The position numbers were made by a program, and so were the translations under genes. A DNA stretch of 55,609 nucleotides. Origin: Acetivibrio mesophilus (lineage in GTDB: Bacteria > Bacillota > Clostridia > Acetivibrionales > Acetivibrionaceae). Below are positions 45,320 to 55,490 of the stretch, in pieces. Each line of letters begins with the position of its first letter. Within the stretch, counting starts at the first letter, position 1. A model generated the notes under the pieces. It saw only the letters and a program-made list of their open reading frames with translations, searched no databases and was not told the origin of the DNA. The stretch spans positions 1 to 55,609 of the forward strand of contig NZ_RLII01000024.1 in assembly GCF_004102745.1 (NCBI RefSeq), read 5' to 3'.

Positions 45320-48300
45320 ATGAAATTCAAAAAGCTTATGGCTTTTTTGCTCTCGGCTTCGATTGTTTTATCCGCCAGCTGCTCAAGTGTAAATGTCTCA
45401 GCGGCAGAGAATACTTCAAATAAAAGCAAAAAAATTTATTTGAAAGCAGCAACATTAGAACCGCGCAAAAGGTCATTCATGCTGATGGCAAAAAGGTATT
45501 CTTCAAATGAAGAAGGAGCCTACATTGTATCTTTTAACGGACCTATAACAGATGAAATGAAGAATGACGTAATGGAACTTGGTGTAAAGTTTATAGATTA
45601 CACACCTGAGTATTCGTATCTTTGCTACATGACTGCCGATACTGCAGAAAAGGTAAAAGGTATTTCACACGTTGTAGATGTTCTTACATATGAAAACGAA
45701 TACAAGATTGATCCTGCACTATTATCAAAATTCTCAGAAAATAAGGGTATAAAATCTCTAATAGGAATTGATACCCCTTCTTTAGAATTGGATGTCAGGA
45801 TAAGCACTTTTGGAATTGATGACAGCAATTTGATAAGTGAAATAGAAAAGTTGGGTGCTTCCAATGTATCCCTCAGAGAAAATAATATCTACGCAAAAAT
45901 ATCAGCAGATAAAATTGAGGAACTATCCGAATTAAAATCAGTCAAATTTATAGAAGAAGTACCTGAGTATGAGCTCTTTAACGATAAAGCTTCAGGTATT
46001 ATACAATCTGAAATAGCCTCAACCTTTGGATATGAAGGCGAAGGCCAAATCGTAGGGATTGCCGATACCGGCCTTGACAAAGGAATCTCAGGCCTCAACA
46101 ATGGCACGATTCATAAAGACTTCAGCGGAAGAATAATTAAAATTATTGACTGGGTAAATGATACAGGATCTGATCAAAATGGTCACGGCACCCATGTTGC
46201 AGGCTCCATTGCCGGCAATGGAGAAATGTCTCAAGGGAAGATAAAAGGCATGGCGCCCAAAGCAAACCTTGTTATTCAAAAAATAGGCGCTTATGATGGC
46301 TCAATCTATATGAATTCTTTTTATAATTTATTACAAGAGGCTTATGACAATGGAGTAAGAATTCACAATAACTCCTGGGGAAAAGACTCCCAAGGTGCCT
46401 ATGCCTCAGATAGTGCCGATTTGGACAGCTTTGTATGGTCTCATAAAGACATGCTTGTAGTGGTATCTGCCGGAAATAACGGCCCGGATGAATGTACCAT
46501 AGGGTCACCGGCCACCGCAAAAAACTGTCTTACTGTCGGTGCAACGGAGAATTTCAGACCCAATATGAATTTGTATTATGGTCAAAACATCTCTGATGAC
46601 CCTAATGAAACAGCTTTTTTCTCAAGCCGGGGATGCCAGGACGGAAGAATCAAACCTGACGTGGTGGCGCCAGGTACATATATTGCTTCAACAATGTCAT
46701 CTTTAATATTTGACGAGCTATCCCTATTCACCTATTACTATCCCGGAAACTCAAATTATCACTTCATGAACGGTACTTCTATGGCAGCTCCTATTACTTC
46801 CGGATCTGTTGCGGTAATCCGAGAATATATTACAAAGAATTATAATATAGTGCCAAGTGCTGCTCTTCTGAAGGCTTTTGTCATTAACGGTGCTTTAGAC
46901 CAAAGCGGTCATAGCCAAGACAAGGGTTGGGGGAAAGTAAGCTTGTATGATTCGATGTTTGGAACCCAAATAATAAATGACACCGTTTCTTTGTCTCAAG
47001 ATGAAAAGTCAACTTATACCATATCATGCACCAGAACAGACACTCCATTAAAAATCACTTTGGTTTGGTCGGATTATCCTGCTGCTGTGCAGAATGCAGC
47101 TACACTGGTAAACGACCTTGACCTGAAAGTTACATCTCCGGACGGTAGTGTAACGTATTACGGAAATGATTTTACCCTTCCCTACGACTCTGATTTCGAC
47201 AGGACAAACAATGTAGAAAATGTAATAATTGCCAATCCTGTTGCAGGGAATTACACAATAGAAGTATCGGCGCACTCAGTACCGTATGGTCCTCAGCCCT
47301 TTGCGCTAGTAAGCTCATCCGACTTTTTCAGTACAACGAAGACCATAAAAGCCACATCAACCACCGATTCCATAACCATCAACTGGGACCCTGTTCCCGG
47401 AGCAATGAGTTATGATGTTGAAGTGGACGGCACAAATATTGTGAACATTTCGGGGACAAGCTATACTCATAGCAACTTAACTCCAAACTCAGAACATCAA
47501 TACAGAGTCAGGGCCAAAAATGCTGTAACCCATAGTGCTTGGAGTTCTACATTTACATATTCGACAATACTGAATACACCTGTCCTAAATAATATTTGGG
47601 TCGACGACGGAGTCCAATTGACATGGAATCCCGTTCCGGAAGCAACTTACTACGACATATATATGAATGATAGTTATTTGGGCACTGTATACTCAAATAC
47701 ATACACAATTACAGACCTTGTACCCAATACAAAGTACAGATTTTTCATCAGGGCCAAAACAGATTTCAACACCAGTGATTCCAGCAATATCTTGGAGTTT
47801 GTAACCCCCGATATAGGAGTCTCCTATAGAAACTCTATGACCTCTGAAAGAATGAATTTTGGTGCTGTAGCATCGAAAACCGGGAAAATCTATGTAGCAG
47901 GAGGAACAAACGGAACCCATTATCTAAATACCCTGGAAGAATTTGATCCTGACACAAACACCTGGACACAGAAAGCTCCAATGTCTCAAAAAAGAAGCGG
48001 CGTTGGAATCGTCGAAGCAGATAACGGAAAAATTTATGCCATTGGAGGATTCGACGGCAACTCCTATCTTAACACCGTTGAAGAATATGACCCCATTAAT
48101 GACAGTTGGACTGTGAAGACCAGTATGAATGCCCCAAGAAGCAATTTCGGCATTGCCTTTACCGCCGGCAAAATTTATGTAATGGGTGGATATGACGGAA
48201 CTACATTGGAAAGCGTTGAAGTATATGACCCCTATACAGATACTTGGACCGGTGCAACTGATATGCCTACAGCCAGAAGCAACTTCGGAGCAGGGGTTGT

Positions 48301-50185
48301 AAACGGTAAAATCATTGCTATGGGGGGAATATGCGGTACCGATAATCTGAAATCAGTGGAAGAATATGATCTTTCATCCGGAAAGTGGACGGTAAAAAAT
48401 GAGCTCAGTAACTATATAAGCGACTTTAGCGTGTGTGAAGCAAATGGAAAACTCTTTATCTCAGGCGGAAGAAATTCAAATCAAATCATAAAGTACGATC
48501 CTTTAACCTGCTCGGAGACGAAAGTAGCCCAGCTGCCTTCAAATGTGTTCGGACATGCTTCTGCCCTGGAAAATGGAAAGCTATATATTTTAGGCGGTTT
48601 TGCAAACACATCCTGCAGCAACCAGAATCTTCGCTATTTGCTTCAAAATGAAGGTTGGAGAAAAGAGTCTGCCATGATTAATGCAAATTCCTTCTTTACT
48701 GCAGAACTTGTGGACGGAAAGATATATATCATTGGAGGACAGAACGATTATTTCCAAACTTTAAAAACCGTAGAAGAATACGATATATCTACCGGAGCAT
48801 GGTCTTCATGTCCGGAAATATCCGAGAAAAAGAGGGATTTGACATCCGCAGTTATTGACGGCAAAATTTATGTATGCGGTGGAGACCTTTTCGGTCATAT
48901 GGGCAAGTCATATTCCAACATGCTTGAAGTATATGATCCTGTGAGTAAAACATGGACTAAAAAGGCAAATATGCCTAAGGGGCTTGCCGGACACAGGGCA
49001 GTTTCATTAAACGGATACCTGTATGTTGTCGGCGGCAAACAGGAACAGCAAAATAAATACGATTCTGAATTCTCACAAAATGTATATAAGTATGATCCGG
49101 CTAGCAACAGTTGGTCCACAGTAGCTTCCCTGCCGGTTCCAATGACTTATCACGGACTGGTTGCTGTAAATGGCAAGATATATGCAATAGGTGGATATAA
49201 CTCAACAGGAATGCTGGATTCCGTCTATGAGTACGACCCATTAACAAACACCTGGGCTACGAAAGGACCTATGCCCCAAGGAAATATGCAATTTTCTACC
49301 GCAGTTATTAATGACAAAATATTTATCATCGGCGGGTCTGAATCATTCTCAAATGACTTAAACATCGTTTATGAATATGACCCTGCAAACGAAATCTGGA
49401 CGAAAAAGCAGAGCCTTCCTTCAGTCATGACAAGGAACTGTTCGGTATTTGACGGAAGCAAGATATATACTATGGGTGGAATGTTGGATCGCCTCCTTTA
49501 TATTGACGTAATCGATACCGTGTATTCTTATTCACCCACAGAGGAAAGCATTATCAGTCTGGAGATGGGTAGTGGTTTAATGGAACCGAAATCAGGAGCA
49601 AAGACTCTGCCTTTGTCAATATCCAACGTGCCTTCAAATGGGATATATGAAGTAGACATAACCCTTGAGTACGATGCATCCACTCTTTCGGTGACCGATA
49701 TAACTTGCGGAAACATCATAGCTGACAGCAATGCTTTCTCCTACAATATTGATAATAACCTTGGTACCATACGCATCTGCTATAACGGAACTCAGCAGGC
49801 AATAAGCAGTAATGGATTATTGGCAAATATTGAATTTGATGTCCTTAACAGTGTAAACACTGCAAAGAGTAGTTCTTTAAGCTTTAAGAAAGACAAATCC
49901 AAGATATATGGTGCAGGTTCTCACGAGTATACGGGATTAGACCTTATCAATGGAGTTGTTGATATCTTCATATATGGTGATGTAGATGGTAACGGTATAT
50001 GTGAATCGATCGATTTCGCCCTTATGGCGGATTATCTTACAGGCAGGATTAAAAACCTTCCGGGGTCTTACTCGGCGATTAGCGCAGATCTAGATGGCTC
50101 AGGTGACGTAAATTCTATTGATTACGGATTCCTTAGAAGTTATATACTTGGACAAATTTCTAAATTTCCGGTGCAAAAAGAATAA
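45320..50185 (+). CDS. Secreted subtilisin-FN3-Kelch-cohesin-like-dockerin protein
   Basis: 1621 residues. Signal peptide (about 1-28), prodomain-like region, then an S8 protease with catalytic D249 (GIADTGLD), H289 (GHGTHVAG) and S487 (NGTSMAAP). A beta-sandwich C-terminal to the protease (about 555-670) is followed by two FN3 domains (about 675-832). Twelve Kelch repeats (about 836-1405), each of the form GKIYxxGG...YDPxxxxW, suggest two six-bladed propellers. Residues about 1408-1548 resemble a cohesin (TLPLSISNVPSNGIYEVDIT, LEYDASTLSVTDITCG, GLLANIEFDVL). The end is a divergent dockerin (1551-1621, GDVDGNGICESIDFALMADYL, DLDGSGDVNSIDYGFLRSYI). The catalytic triad is intact. AAAGGGG precedes the ATG, and TATAAT occurs at 45245-45250. 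Confidence 0.9.
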   Translation: MKFKKLMAFLLSASIVLSASCSSVNVSAAENTSNKSKKIYLKAATLEPRKRSFMLMAKRYSSNEEGAYIVSFNGPITDEMKNDVMELGVKFIDYTPEYSYLCYMTADTAEKVKGISHVVDVLTYENEYKIDPALLSKFSENKGIKSLIGIDTPSLELDVRISTFGIDDSNLISEIEKLGASNVSLRENNIYAKISADKIEELSELKSVKFIEEVPEYELFNDKASGIIQSEIASTFGYEGEGQIVGIADTGLDKGISGLNNGTIHKDFSGRIIKIIDWVNDTGSDQNGHGTHVAGSIAGNGEMSQGKIKGMAPKANLVIQKIGAYDGSIYMNSFYNLLQEAYDNGVRIHNNSWGKDSQGAYASDSADLDSFVWSHKDMLVVVSAGNNGPDECTIGSPATAKNCLTVGATENFRPNMNLYYGQNISDDPNETAFFSSRGCQDGRIKPDVVAPGTYIASTMSSLIFDELSLFTYYYPGNSNYHFMNGTSMAAPITSGSVAVIREYITKNYNIVPSAALLKAFVINGALDQSGHSQDKGWGKVSLYDSMFGTQIINDTVSLSQDEKSTYTISCTRTDTPLKITLVWSDYPAAVQNAATLVNDLDLKVTSPDGSVTYYGNDFTLPYDSDFDRTNNVENVIIANPVAGNYTIEVSAHSVPYGPQPFALVSSSDFFSTTKTIKATSTTDSITINWDPVPGAMSYDVEVDGTNIVNISGTSYTHSNLTPNSEHQYRVRAKNAVTHSAWSSTFTYSTILNTPVLNNIWVDDGVQLTWNPVPEATYYDIYMNDSYLGTVYSNTYTITDLVPNTKYRFFIRAKTDFNTSDSSNILEFVTPDIGVSYRNSMTSERMNFGAVASKTGKIYVAGGTNGTHYLNTLEEFDPDTNTWTQKAPMSQKRSGVGIVEADNGKIYAIGGFDGNSYLNTVEEYDPINDSWTVKTSMNAPRSNFGIAFTAGKIYVMGGYDGTTLESVEVYDPYTDTWTGATDMPTARSNFGAGVVNGKIIAMGGICGTDNLKSVEEYDLSSGKWTVKNELSNYISDFSVCEANGKLFISGGRNSNQIIKYDPLTCSETKVAQLPSNVFGHASALENGKLYILGGFANTSCSNQNLRYLLQNEGWRKESAMINANSFFTAELVDGKIYIIGGQNDYFQTLKTVEEYDISTGAWSSCPEISEKKRDLTSAVIDGKIYVCGGDLFGHMGKSYSNMLEVYDPVSKTWTKKANMPKGLAGHRAVSLNGYLYVVGGKQEQQNKYDSEFSQNVYKYDPASNSWSTVASLPVPMTYHGLVAVNGKIYAIGGYNSTGMLDSVYEYDPLTNTWATKGPMPQGNMQFSTAVINDKIFIIGGSESFSNDLNIVYEYDPANEIWTKKQSLPSVMTRNCSVFDGSKIYTMGGMLDRLLYIDVIDTVYSYSPTEESIISLEMGSGLMEPKSGAKTLPLSISNVPSNGIYEVDITLEYDASTLSVTDITCGNIIADSNAFSYNIDNNLGTIRICYNGTQQAISSNGLLANIEFDVLNSVNTAKSSSLSFKKDKSKIYGAGSHEYTGLDLINGVVDIFIYGDVDGNGICESIDFALMADYLTGRIKNLPGSYSAISADLDGSGDVNSIDYGFLRSYILGQISKFPVQKE

Positions 50186-50224
50186 ATTATATACTATCAT
50201 TGCTTAATAATCTTATATTTTTCA

Positions 50225-50263
50225 AAATAAGGCTGGGGAAAAGCACCCTAGCCTTATTTTTTT
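50225..50263 (+). terminator. Terminator of the 1621-residue protein gene
   Basis: AAATAAGGCTGGG / CCCTAGCCTTATTT, a long stem with one G-U and a run of T on the plus side. Between it and 50416 is AT-rich leader with a TATAAT at 50318-50323 but no good -35 box. Confidence 0.92.
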
Positions 50264-50415
50264 AGTTAACTAATAAAAAACACTATGTTTTTTAATGAAT
50301 TTATTTTTTATTTAGTGTATAATATCCGTAAAATAAATTTGAGTTGAAATAAAGACCAAAGTGTCAATGTTTTTTAGAAACCGCATAAGCAATATTTCAC
50401 AAGGAGGGGATTACA

Positions 50416-51519
50416 ATGTATGTGAACTATGATATGAAAACGCTTTTAGAAATCATTTTCAAGTATACGAAGAAAAATGCGAGAATCCTTGCCGATCAAT
50501 ATTTGTTGAAGGATGTATCTATTATATCAAAGTGGCGAAATAGTGTGATATATCCTAAGAATGATGATATTATCAAAATTGTTGAATTTGCTAATACTGA
50601 AGCTACATCTTCTCAAAAGGAATTAATAAGGGATAATATTGAGGAATTGCTCAGAAAGGCACCTATAAAAAGCAAGATTAAAGATATTATTATAGATACC
50701 AAAGATTTCAGTGAGTTTCTAAAAGAGGCTATAAGTGTCGCAATGCCGGAATATGAGGAAGCAAAAAAGACCAAGAGTATTAGCAGTAAAGAGTCTCAAG
50801 TAAAGGGAAAAGAAGCTTATTCCGGTACTGTGAAGCTTGATTTTGATCTTCCCGAAGGAGACGAATTAAATCTTCAAAAGTTGGCGAACGGTCCAGGAAT
50901 AAAATTTAATGGAATATTAAACTTAACTCCTAAAAAGAAAAAATTAAAAGTTGCAAACTTCTTTACAAGCAGTACTGCTTTAGGAGTCCTATTAGTATGG
51001 GTAATTTCAGGTACAATAATAATTGCTTTCTCTGGGGGCATGCAAAAAAACGACTCCGATGTTTTTGCGTCAAAAAATAGCTCTTTGTATAGTGAACCCA
51101 TTGAAAATACAAACGAGCCGGATATTTTAGACACAGAGAACATCCAAGAATACACTACACCTTCACCTATTCCTGAGATAAAAGAAATTGATAATTCTAA
51201 AACAGCCATTCAGGAAGAAAGTGAAGATAGTGAAGATGGCAAAGATAGCGAAGAAATCAAAGAGAGCAAAGAAAAAGAAGTTTATACAGCCAATAATCAA
51301 ACAAACAACATGAACAACAACTATGAGCAAAACACAACAAATAACACAAACAACAGCTATGAGCAAAATACAACAAATAATACAAACAACAGCTATGAGC
51401 AAAACACAACAAACAATACTCAGGTGAATAGTTGGAACAACTCAAATATTCAAATCAGCGGAGAAAACCACAAAGTGATATTGGGGGATCAAAACGCCGT
51501 TATTATTGAAACTGATTGA
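50416..51519 (+). CDS. HTH-transmembrane protein with exported Asn/Thr-rich tail
   Basis: 367 residues. The N-terminal 80 residues look like an XRE-type helix-turn-helix (ARILADQYLLKDVSIISKW, YPKNDDIIKIVEFAN), though some helices are unusual. Residues about 185-210 form one transmembrane helix after a KKKK stretch, so the N-terminus should be inside and the rest outside. The exterior is acidic (EESEDSEDGKDSEEIKES) and then has three 12-residue repeats NNSYEQNTTNNT. The C-terminal segment ISGENHKVILGDQNAVIIE resembles segments in the next two proteins. The layout recalls RodZ or transmembrane regulators. AAGGAGGGG precedes the ATG. It is first in a three-gene unit. Confidence 0.78.
   Translation: MYVNYDMKTLLEIIFKYTKKNARILADQYLLKDVSIISKWRNSVIYPKNDDIIKIVEFANTEATSSQKELIRDNIEELLRKAPIKSKIKDIIIDTKDFSEFLKEAISVAMPEYEEAKKTKSISSKESQVKGKEAYSGTVKLDFDLPEGDELNLQKLANGPGIKFNGILNLTPKKKKLKVANFFTSSTALGVLLVWVISGTIIIAFSGGMQKNDSDVFASKNSSLYSEPIENTNEPDILDTENIQEYTTPSPIPEIKEIDNSKTAIQEESEDSEDGKDSEEIKESKEKEVYTANNQTNNMNNNYEQNTTNNTNNSYEQNTTNNTNNSYEQNTTNNTQVNSWNNSNIQISGENHKVILGDQNAVIIETD
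51313..51420 (+). repeat. Three tandem 36-bp coding repeats
   Basis: Units at 51313-51348, 51349-51384 and 51385-51420 each encode a near-identical 12-residue NNxYEQNTTNNT block. Differences are mostly synonymous, so the array can expand or shrink without frameshift. Confidence 0.92.
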
Positions 51520-51548
51520 ATATTGTGAAGTTAAAACCGGTGATACAT

Positions 51549-53129
51549 ATGATAGGTATAATAAAAAAGTCCACAATTTCGAATATACTTTTGATTTTTG
51601 TAATGGTTTTCTGCTTTATGCTAAATAACCAGAAAGCCATTGCCAAAGATATAAGATATACTACCGAAAGCCTTAGTATAGAAAATGTGCACCCTAAAAT
51701 TATTAATGGGATTATATATATTCCATTAAGAAGCGTTTTCGAAGCACTAGGCTGGGAAGTCAGTTGGGATGGGCAATCAAAAACTGTTACCTGCACAAAT
51801 GAGAACCGGGTTATTCGTTTCAAAGTAGACAGCTCAAAAGTTGATATTGATGACAGTTATTATATAATAGATGGGGCTTTAATAATTCTGGAGAACAAGA
51901 GCTATATACCGCAAAAATTTATTACAGAAGAGTTTGGTCTAAAAGTTAGATGGAATAAAAATGATAACATAATAATTACTTCGGATAAGGGTACGACAGG
52001 CATTATTGTAGACGGGGGCAGTAACATTGTTATTGTTGGGGACAGCATGATTGTGAATATCTTCGAGCCGTATAATATCTATACTATCAGCGATATGATC
52101 AGCTATTCGGACAGGCTGCTTGCCTCAAATAATGCACAAGAAGCTCTACATAAGTATAAGGAAATCTTAGGCAACATTTCGAAGGAGGAAATGCCGGATA
52201 TTTATGCCCACGTAATGAATAATCTTGCAAATGCATACAGCAAGCTTTCTGAGTCAAAGAATACCAGAAGCAATATTCTTACTGCGATCGGTTTCTATAA
52301 CGAAGCTATGGCATATTACAGGGATAATGATTATGCTGCAAAATACAGCATAATACTGAATAATCTCGGAAGTGCCTACAGGATTTTGTCGGATATTACT
52401 GGCAATAACGCTTTCCTTGTAACAGCAGCAATCTATTATGAAGAGGCACTGCAGTATTATACCCTTCCTCAGCATCCTATGGAGTATTCTCTAATTCAAT
52501 ATAACCTGGGAAAAGTTTATTATGACCTGGGAGAGCTTGATCTTTCAAAAGAGTGTTTTATTGCTGCCAAAGACGTATTTGTTGAGTCACTGGATATATA
52601 TTCTTTGGACAAGAACCCTAACTGTTATGCAACTATTCAGTTTCACTTAGGCATTGTTAATAATGTTCTTGAAGATCTGTGCCCTTTGGAAGAGGAGGAG
52701 ATGCACCAGATAAATGATTTTGAGGGGGTAAAGGTAAAAGAAATAGACAATTTTAAAGAAGCATTAAAGGTATGGACTGCCGAGAGCTACCCTTTAAACT
52801 ATGCAAAGGTTCATGAACACTTGGGAAAAATCCATACCAAATACTATGAAAAATCCGGCGATGTTGACTATTTAATCATGGCTGAAAAAGAATATGAGGA
52901 GGCTGTTGAGTTTTATTCGATAGAACGCTATCCATTCCTTTATGCTGCAGTAAACTATGAACTAGGTAACTTGAAACTGCTTTTTTCCCGGATCGAAAAT
53001 AGGGATAAGCACCTTTCTGAAGCCACATCGGCATATGAAAACAGCCTTAAAGTTTTTAATTCCTCAGAGTATTCAAAGTACTATGCTGAGGCGCTCTTAG
53101 CAATTGAAAGATCAAAGGATTTAAAATAA
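51549..53129 (+). CDS. Exported protein with copper-amine-oxidase-N-like domain and TPR-like repeats (first copy)
   Basis: 526 residues from the ATG at 51549, which gives a clear signal peptide (ISNILLIFVMVFCFML). A TTG at 51516 would overlap the previous gene's stop and is less likely. About 30-145 is a copper-amine-oxidase-N-like domain (NGIIYIPLRSVFEALGWEVSW). A short Gly-rich strand motif IVDGGSNIVIVGDSMIVNIF follows. The remainder is a series of about 45-55-residue TPR-like repeats of the form P..YA......LG..Y..L. It lies 30 bp downstream of the HTH-TM gene and is paralogous to the next gene. The function is unknown. It probably sits outside the membrane as a binding scaffold. Confidence 0.82.
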   Translation: MIGIIKKSTISNILLIFVMVFCFMLNNQKAIAKDIRYTTESLSIENVHPKIINGIIYIPLRSVFEALGWEVSWDGQSKTVTCTNENRVIRFKVDSSKVDIDDSYYIIDGALIILENKSYIPQKFITEEFGLKVRWNKNDNIIITSDKGTTGIIVDGGSNIVIVGDSMIVNIFEPYNIYTISDMISYSDRLLASNNAQEALHKYKEILGNISKEEMPDIYAHVMNNLANAYSKLSESKNTRSNILTAIGFYNEAMAYYRDNDYAAKYSIILNNLGSAYRILSDITGNNAFLVTAAIYYEEALQYYTLPQHPMEYSLIQYNLGKVYYDLGELDLSKECFIAAKDVFVESLDIYSLDKNPNCYATIQFHLGIVNNVLEDLCPLEEEEMHQINDFEGVKVKEIDNFKEALKVWTAESYPLNYAKVHEHLGKIHTKYYEKSGDVDYLIMAEKEYEEAVEFYSIERYPFLYAAVNYELGNLKLLFSRIENRDKHLSEATSAYENSLKVFNSSEYSKYYAEALLAIERSKDLK

Positions 53130-53162
53130 AAAATATATTATTAAGGAAGTTGATGAATAGAG

Positions 53163-55406
53163 ATGAATACGAAAAAATTATTTTTATTGCTGCAAGTTTT
53201 TTTCATATCCCTGACGCTCATAATTCCCGTGCAAACAGTGACAGCGTCAAATGAATATAATGTAAAAATAAACGAACATACTGTACAGTTTACGATGGCT
53301 CCCGTAATGGATAATGAAAACCTATTATTGCCTCTTAGAGAAATATATGAGATTTTCGGGTTTAACGTCCAATGGAATGCTGCTAGTAAAACAGCCTCAT
53401 GTATAAAAGCCGACAAAAAGGTTTTGATAAATGTGGGCAGTAAAACCGCTCAGATTAATGATGAAGTATTGACTCTTCCGGCCCCCGCATTAATTATTAA
53501 TGGAAGAATATATGTAACTTCCGAAGTAATCTGTCAGGGTCTGGATATCGATGTAAATCTTATAGAAGAGGAAAAAACCGTTTGCTTTACAACCAAGAAC
53601 GGGTCATCGGTTTCTGTGTCTGGTGATAACAATTTTCTTGTTGCAGGAAATAACGTAATTGTAAGTGTAATCAAGAGATATAATAAAGGAAATTATAAAA
53701 ATGAAATCGAAGCTGCAGACACTCTCTTAGAAAATCGCAATTATTTGGGTGCCATAAAAAGCTATGAAAAGATTCTTGGGAATATTTCAAGTGAAAAAAA
53801 CCCCGAAGAATACGCCCATACAATGAATAATATGGCTAATGCCTATCTCAAATTATCTTGTCTCATCAATAAAGATGAAAATTCATTAAAGGCAATATCC
53901 ATTTTTGAAGAAGTGCTGGCAAACATAAAGGATGAAAAATATGCTTCTTATATAGCGGATGCATATAAAGGCATCGGAAATGCCTATTCCATTTATGCAA
54001 ATGTAAGGGATCTGGAAATCAACACCTCCAAGGCCCTCGCTGCAATGGATGAAGCCTTGAAATTATATGATAAAGAGAAGGATGCCTACGACTATGCATA
54101 TACTCATATTCATAAGGCATTTTCCCATTATACGTTGGCTCATGTGAAAGAACCCGTGGAGAACCTTATACTCTCTTTGGAGTCCTGCGAGGAAGCACTA
54201 ACCATATTCAATCCTGAAGCAAACCCCAATGAGTATGCAGATATCAAGGAAATTCAAGGTATTATTTATTTGCGCATTTCCACCAGCTCCAGTGACAGAC
54301 AATATCTTGATATGGCTTTTGAAGCGTTTCAAGATGCCTTAAAATGCATAGATGCAGAAAATAACCCTAGTAAATATGTACGAATTCAATGCTATATTGG
54401 AATTGTTTATCAAGGCCTTATGAATTTTGACCCCTCCAAGGAAATCTTTGAGGCAGGGGTTGCTGCGTTCGAAGAATCGCTGAAATTTTGCGACCTTGAT
54501 ACATCTCCAGCGAATTATGCATATGTTCAAGTACAGTTAGCAATAATATACATTCAAATGTCCGATCTCTCCGGTGATGCAGAATTTGGGAATAAGGCTA
54601 TTGAGGCTTTAGATGAAGCAACAAAGGTATATAACATTGAACAATATCCTTTGTTTTATGCGAATCTTCAATATTATCTAGGAAGTTGCTACAGCATCAT
54701 CGGAAATTTAGAAGGTCAGCAAGAATACTATGCTAAAGCAATAAAGTCCTTTGAAAATGCTTTCAAGATTTTTACCCCGGAAAAATACCCTGATGATTAT
54801 GTCATCACAAATATTGGACTAGGAAAAGCATATATGGCCATGAGTGAGTTTGCCGAACCAGAAGAATACATAAACAATGCTATCACATGCTTTGAAAAAG
54901 CATTGGTGATATATAATCTGGAAGTAGATCCGGTTTACTTCTCATATGTACAGGGATGCATTGCCTCTGCACAAATAAAACTTGCTAAATTGGGTGTTGA
55001 ACCGTCGGAGAATATAGATAAGGCTATTGAGGCATGTGAGACCGCCCTCGGAGTATTTACCTTTGAAGCTTTACCCAATTATCATGCAAATATAAAGGTA
55101 ACTCTTGGTGATGCCTACTTTATTAAAGCAAATATAGAGGATCTGGAGGGAAATATACTAAAAAGTATAAACTCATATAAGGATGCTCTAAAGTATTATA
55201 CTCTTAATGAAACTCCCGATTCCTATGCCAATACCCATATAAAACTGGGTGATGCCTATATTTCCTTAGCTAAAGTGAAAAACACAGCGGAAAATAGAAA
55301 GCTGGCGGCAGCAAGTTATGATGAAGCTATAAAGTTCTATACCGCTAAAGATCATCCTGAAAAATATAAGACAATAGTAGATAAAAAGAAACTGGCAGTA
55401 GAATAG
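53163..55406 (+). CDS. Exported protein with copper-amine-oxidase-N-like domain and TPR-like repeats (second copy)
   Basis: 747 residues. Signal peptide (about 1-28). A copper-amine-oxidase-N-like domain (about 30-140, LLLPLREIYEIFGFNVQW, IINGRIYVTSEVI) precedes the strand motif VSGDNNFLVAGNNVIVSVI. About eleven TPR-like repeats follow, many with NPxEYA or YPxxYA followed by LGxxY. It aligns with the preceding protein along its whole N-terminal half (KILGNIS, YAHTMNNMANAYLKL) and has extra repeats. RBS weak: AAGGAAG is 14 nt from the ATG. It is the last gene before an apparent insertion sequence. Confidence 0.85.
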   Translation: MNTKKLFLLLQVFFISLTLIIPVQTVTASNEYNVKINEHTVQFTMAPVMDNENLLLPLREIYEIFGFNVQWNAASKTASCIKADKKVLINVGSKTAQINDEVLTLPAPALIINGRIYVTSEVICQGLDIDVNLIEEEKTVCFTTKNGSSVSVSGDNNFLVAGNNVIVSVIKRYNKGNYKNEIEAADTLLENRNYLGAIKSYEKILGNISSEKNPEEYAHTMNNMANAYLKLSCLINKDENSLKAISIFEEVLANIKDEKYASYIADAYKGIGNAYSIYANVRDLEINTSKALAAMDEALKLYDKEKDAYDYAYTHIHKAFSHYTLAHVKEPVENLILSLESCEEALTIFNPEANPNEYADIKEIQGIIYLRISTSSSDRQYLDMAFEAFQDALKCIDAENNPSKYVRIQCYIGIVYQGLMNFDPSKEIFEAGVAAFEESLKFCDLDTSPANYAYVQVQLAIIYIQMSDLSGDAEFGNKAIEALDEATKVYNIEQYPLFYANLQYYLGSCYSIIGNLEGQQEYYAKAIKSFENAFKIFTPEKYPDDYVITNIGLGKAYMAMSEFAEPEEYINNAITCFEKALVIYNLEVDPVYFSYVQGCIASAQIKLAKLGVEPSENIDKAIEACETALGVFTFEALPNYHANIKVTLGDAYFIKANIEDLEGNILKSINSYKDALKYYTLNETPDSYANTHIKLGDAYISLAKVKNTAENRKLAAASYDEAIKFYTAKDHPEKYKTIVDKKKLAVE

Positions 55407-55490
55407 TTTTTCATCACAAGACACACAAAGCATGATTTCAGCGTTATTAATTGGGAATATTCTAATAATAAAACCATCTACCAAGAGAAT

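Noticed and set aside
51313-51420. CRISPR-like array
   Set aside because: Contiguous 36-bp units without spacers, in frame within a coding sequence. No CRISPR array or cas gene was seen anywhere in the window.
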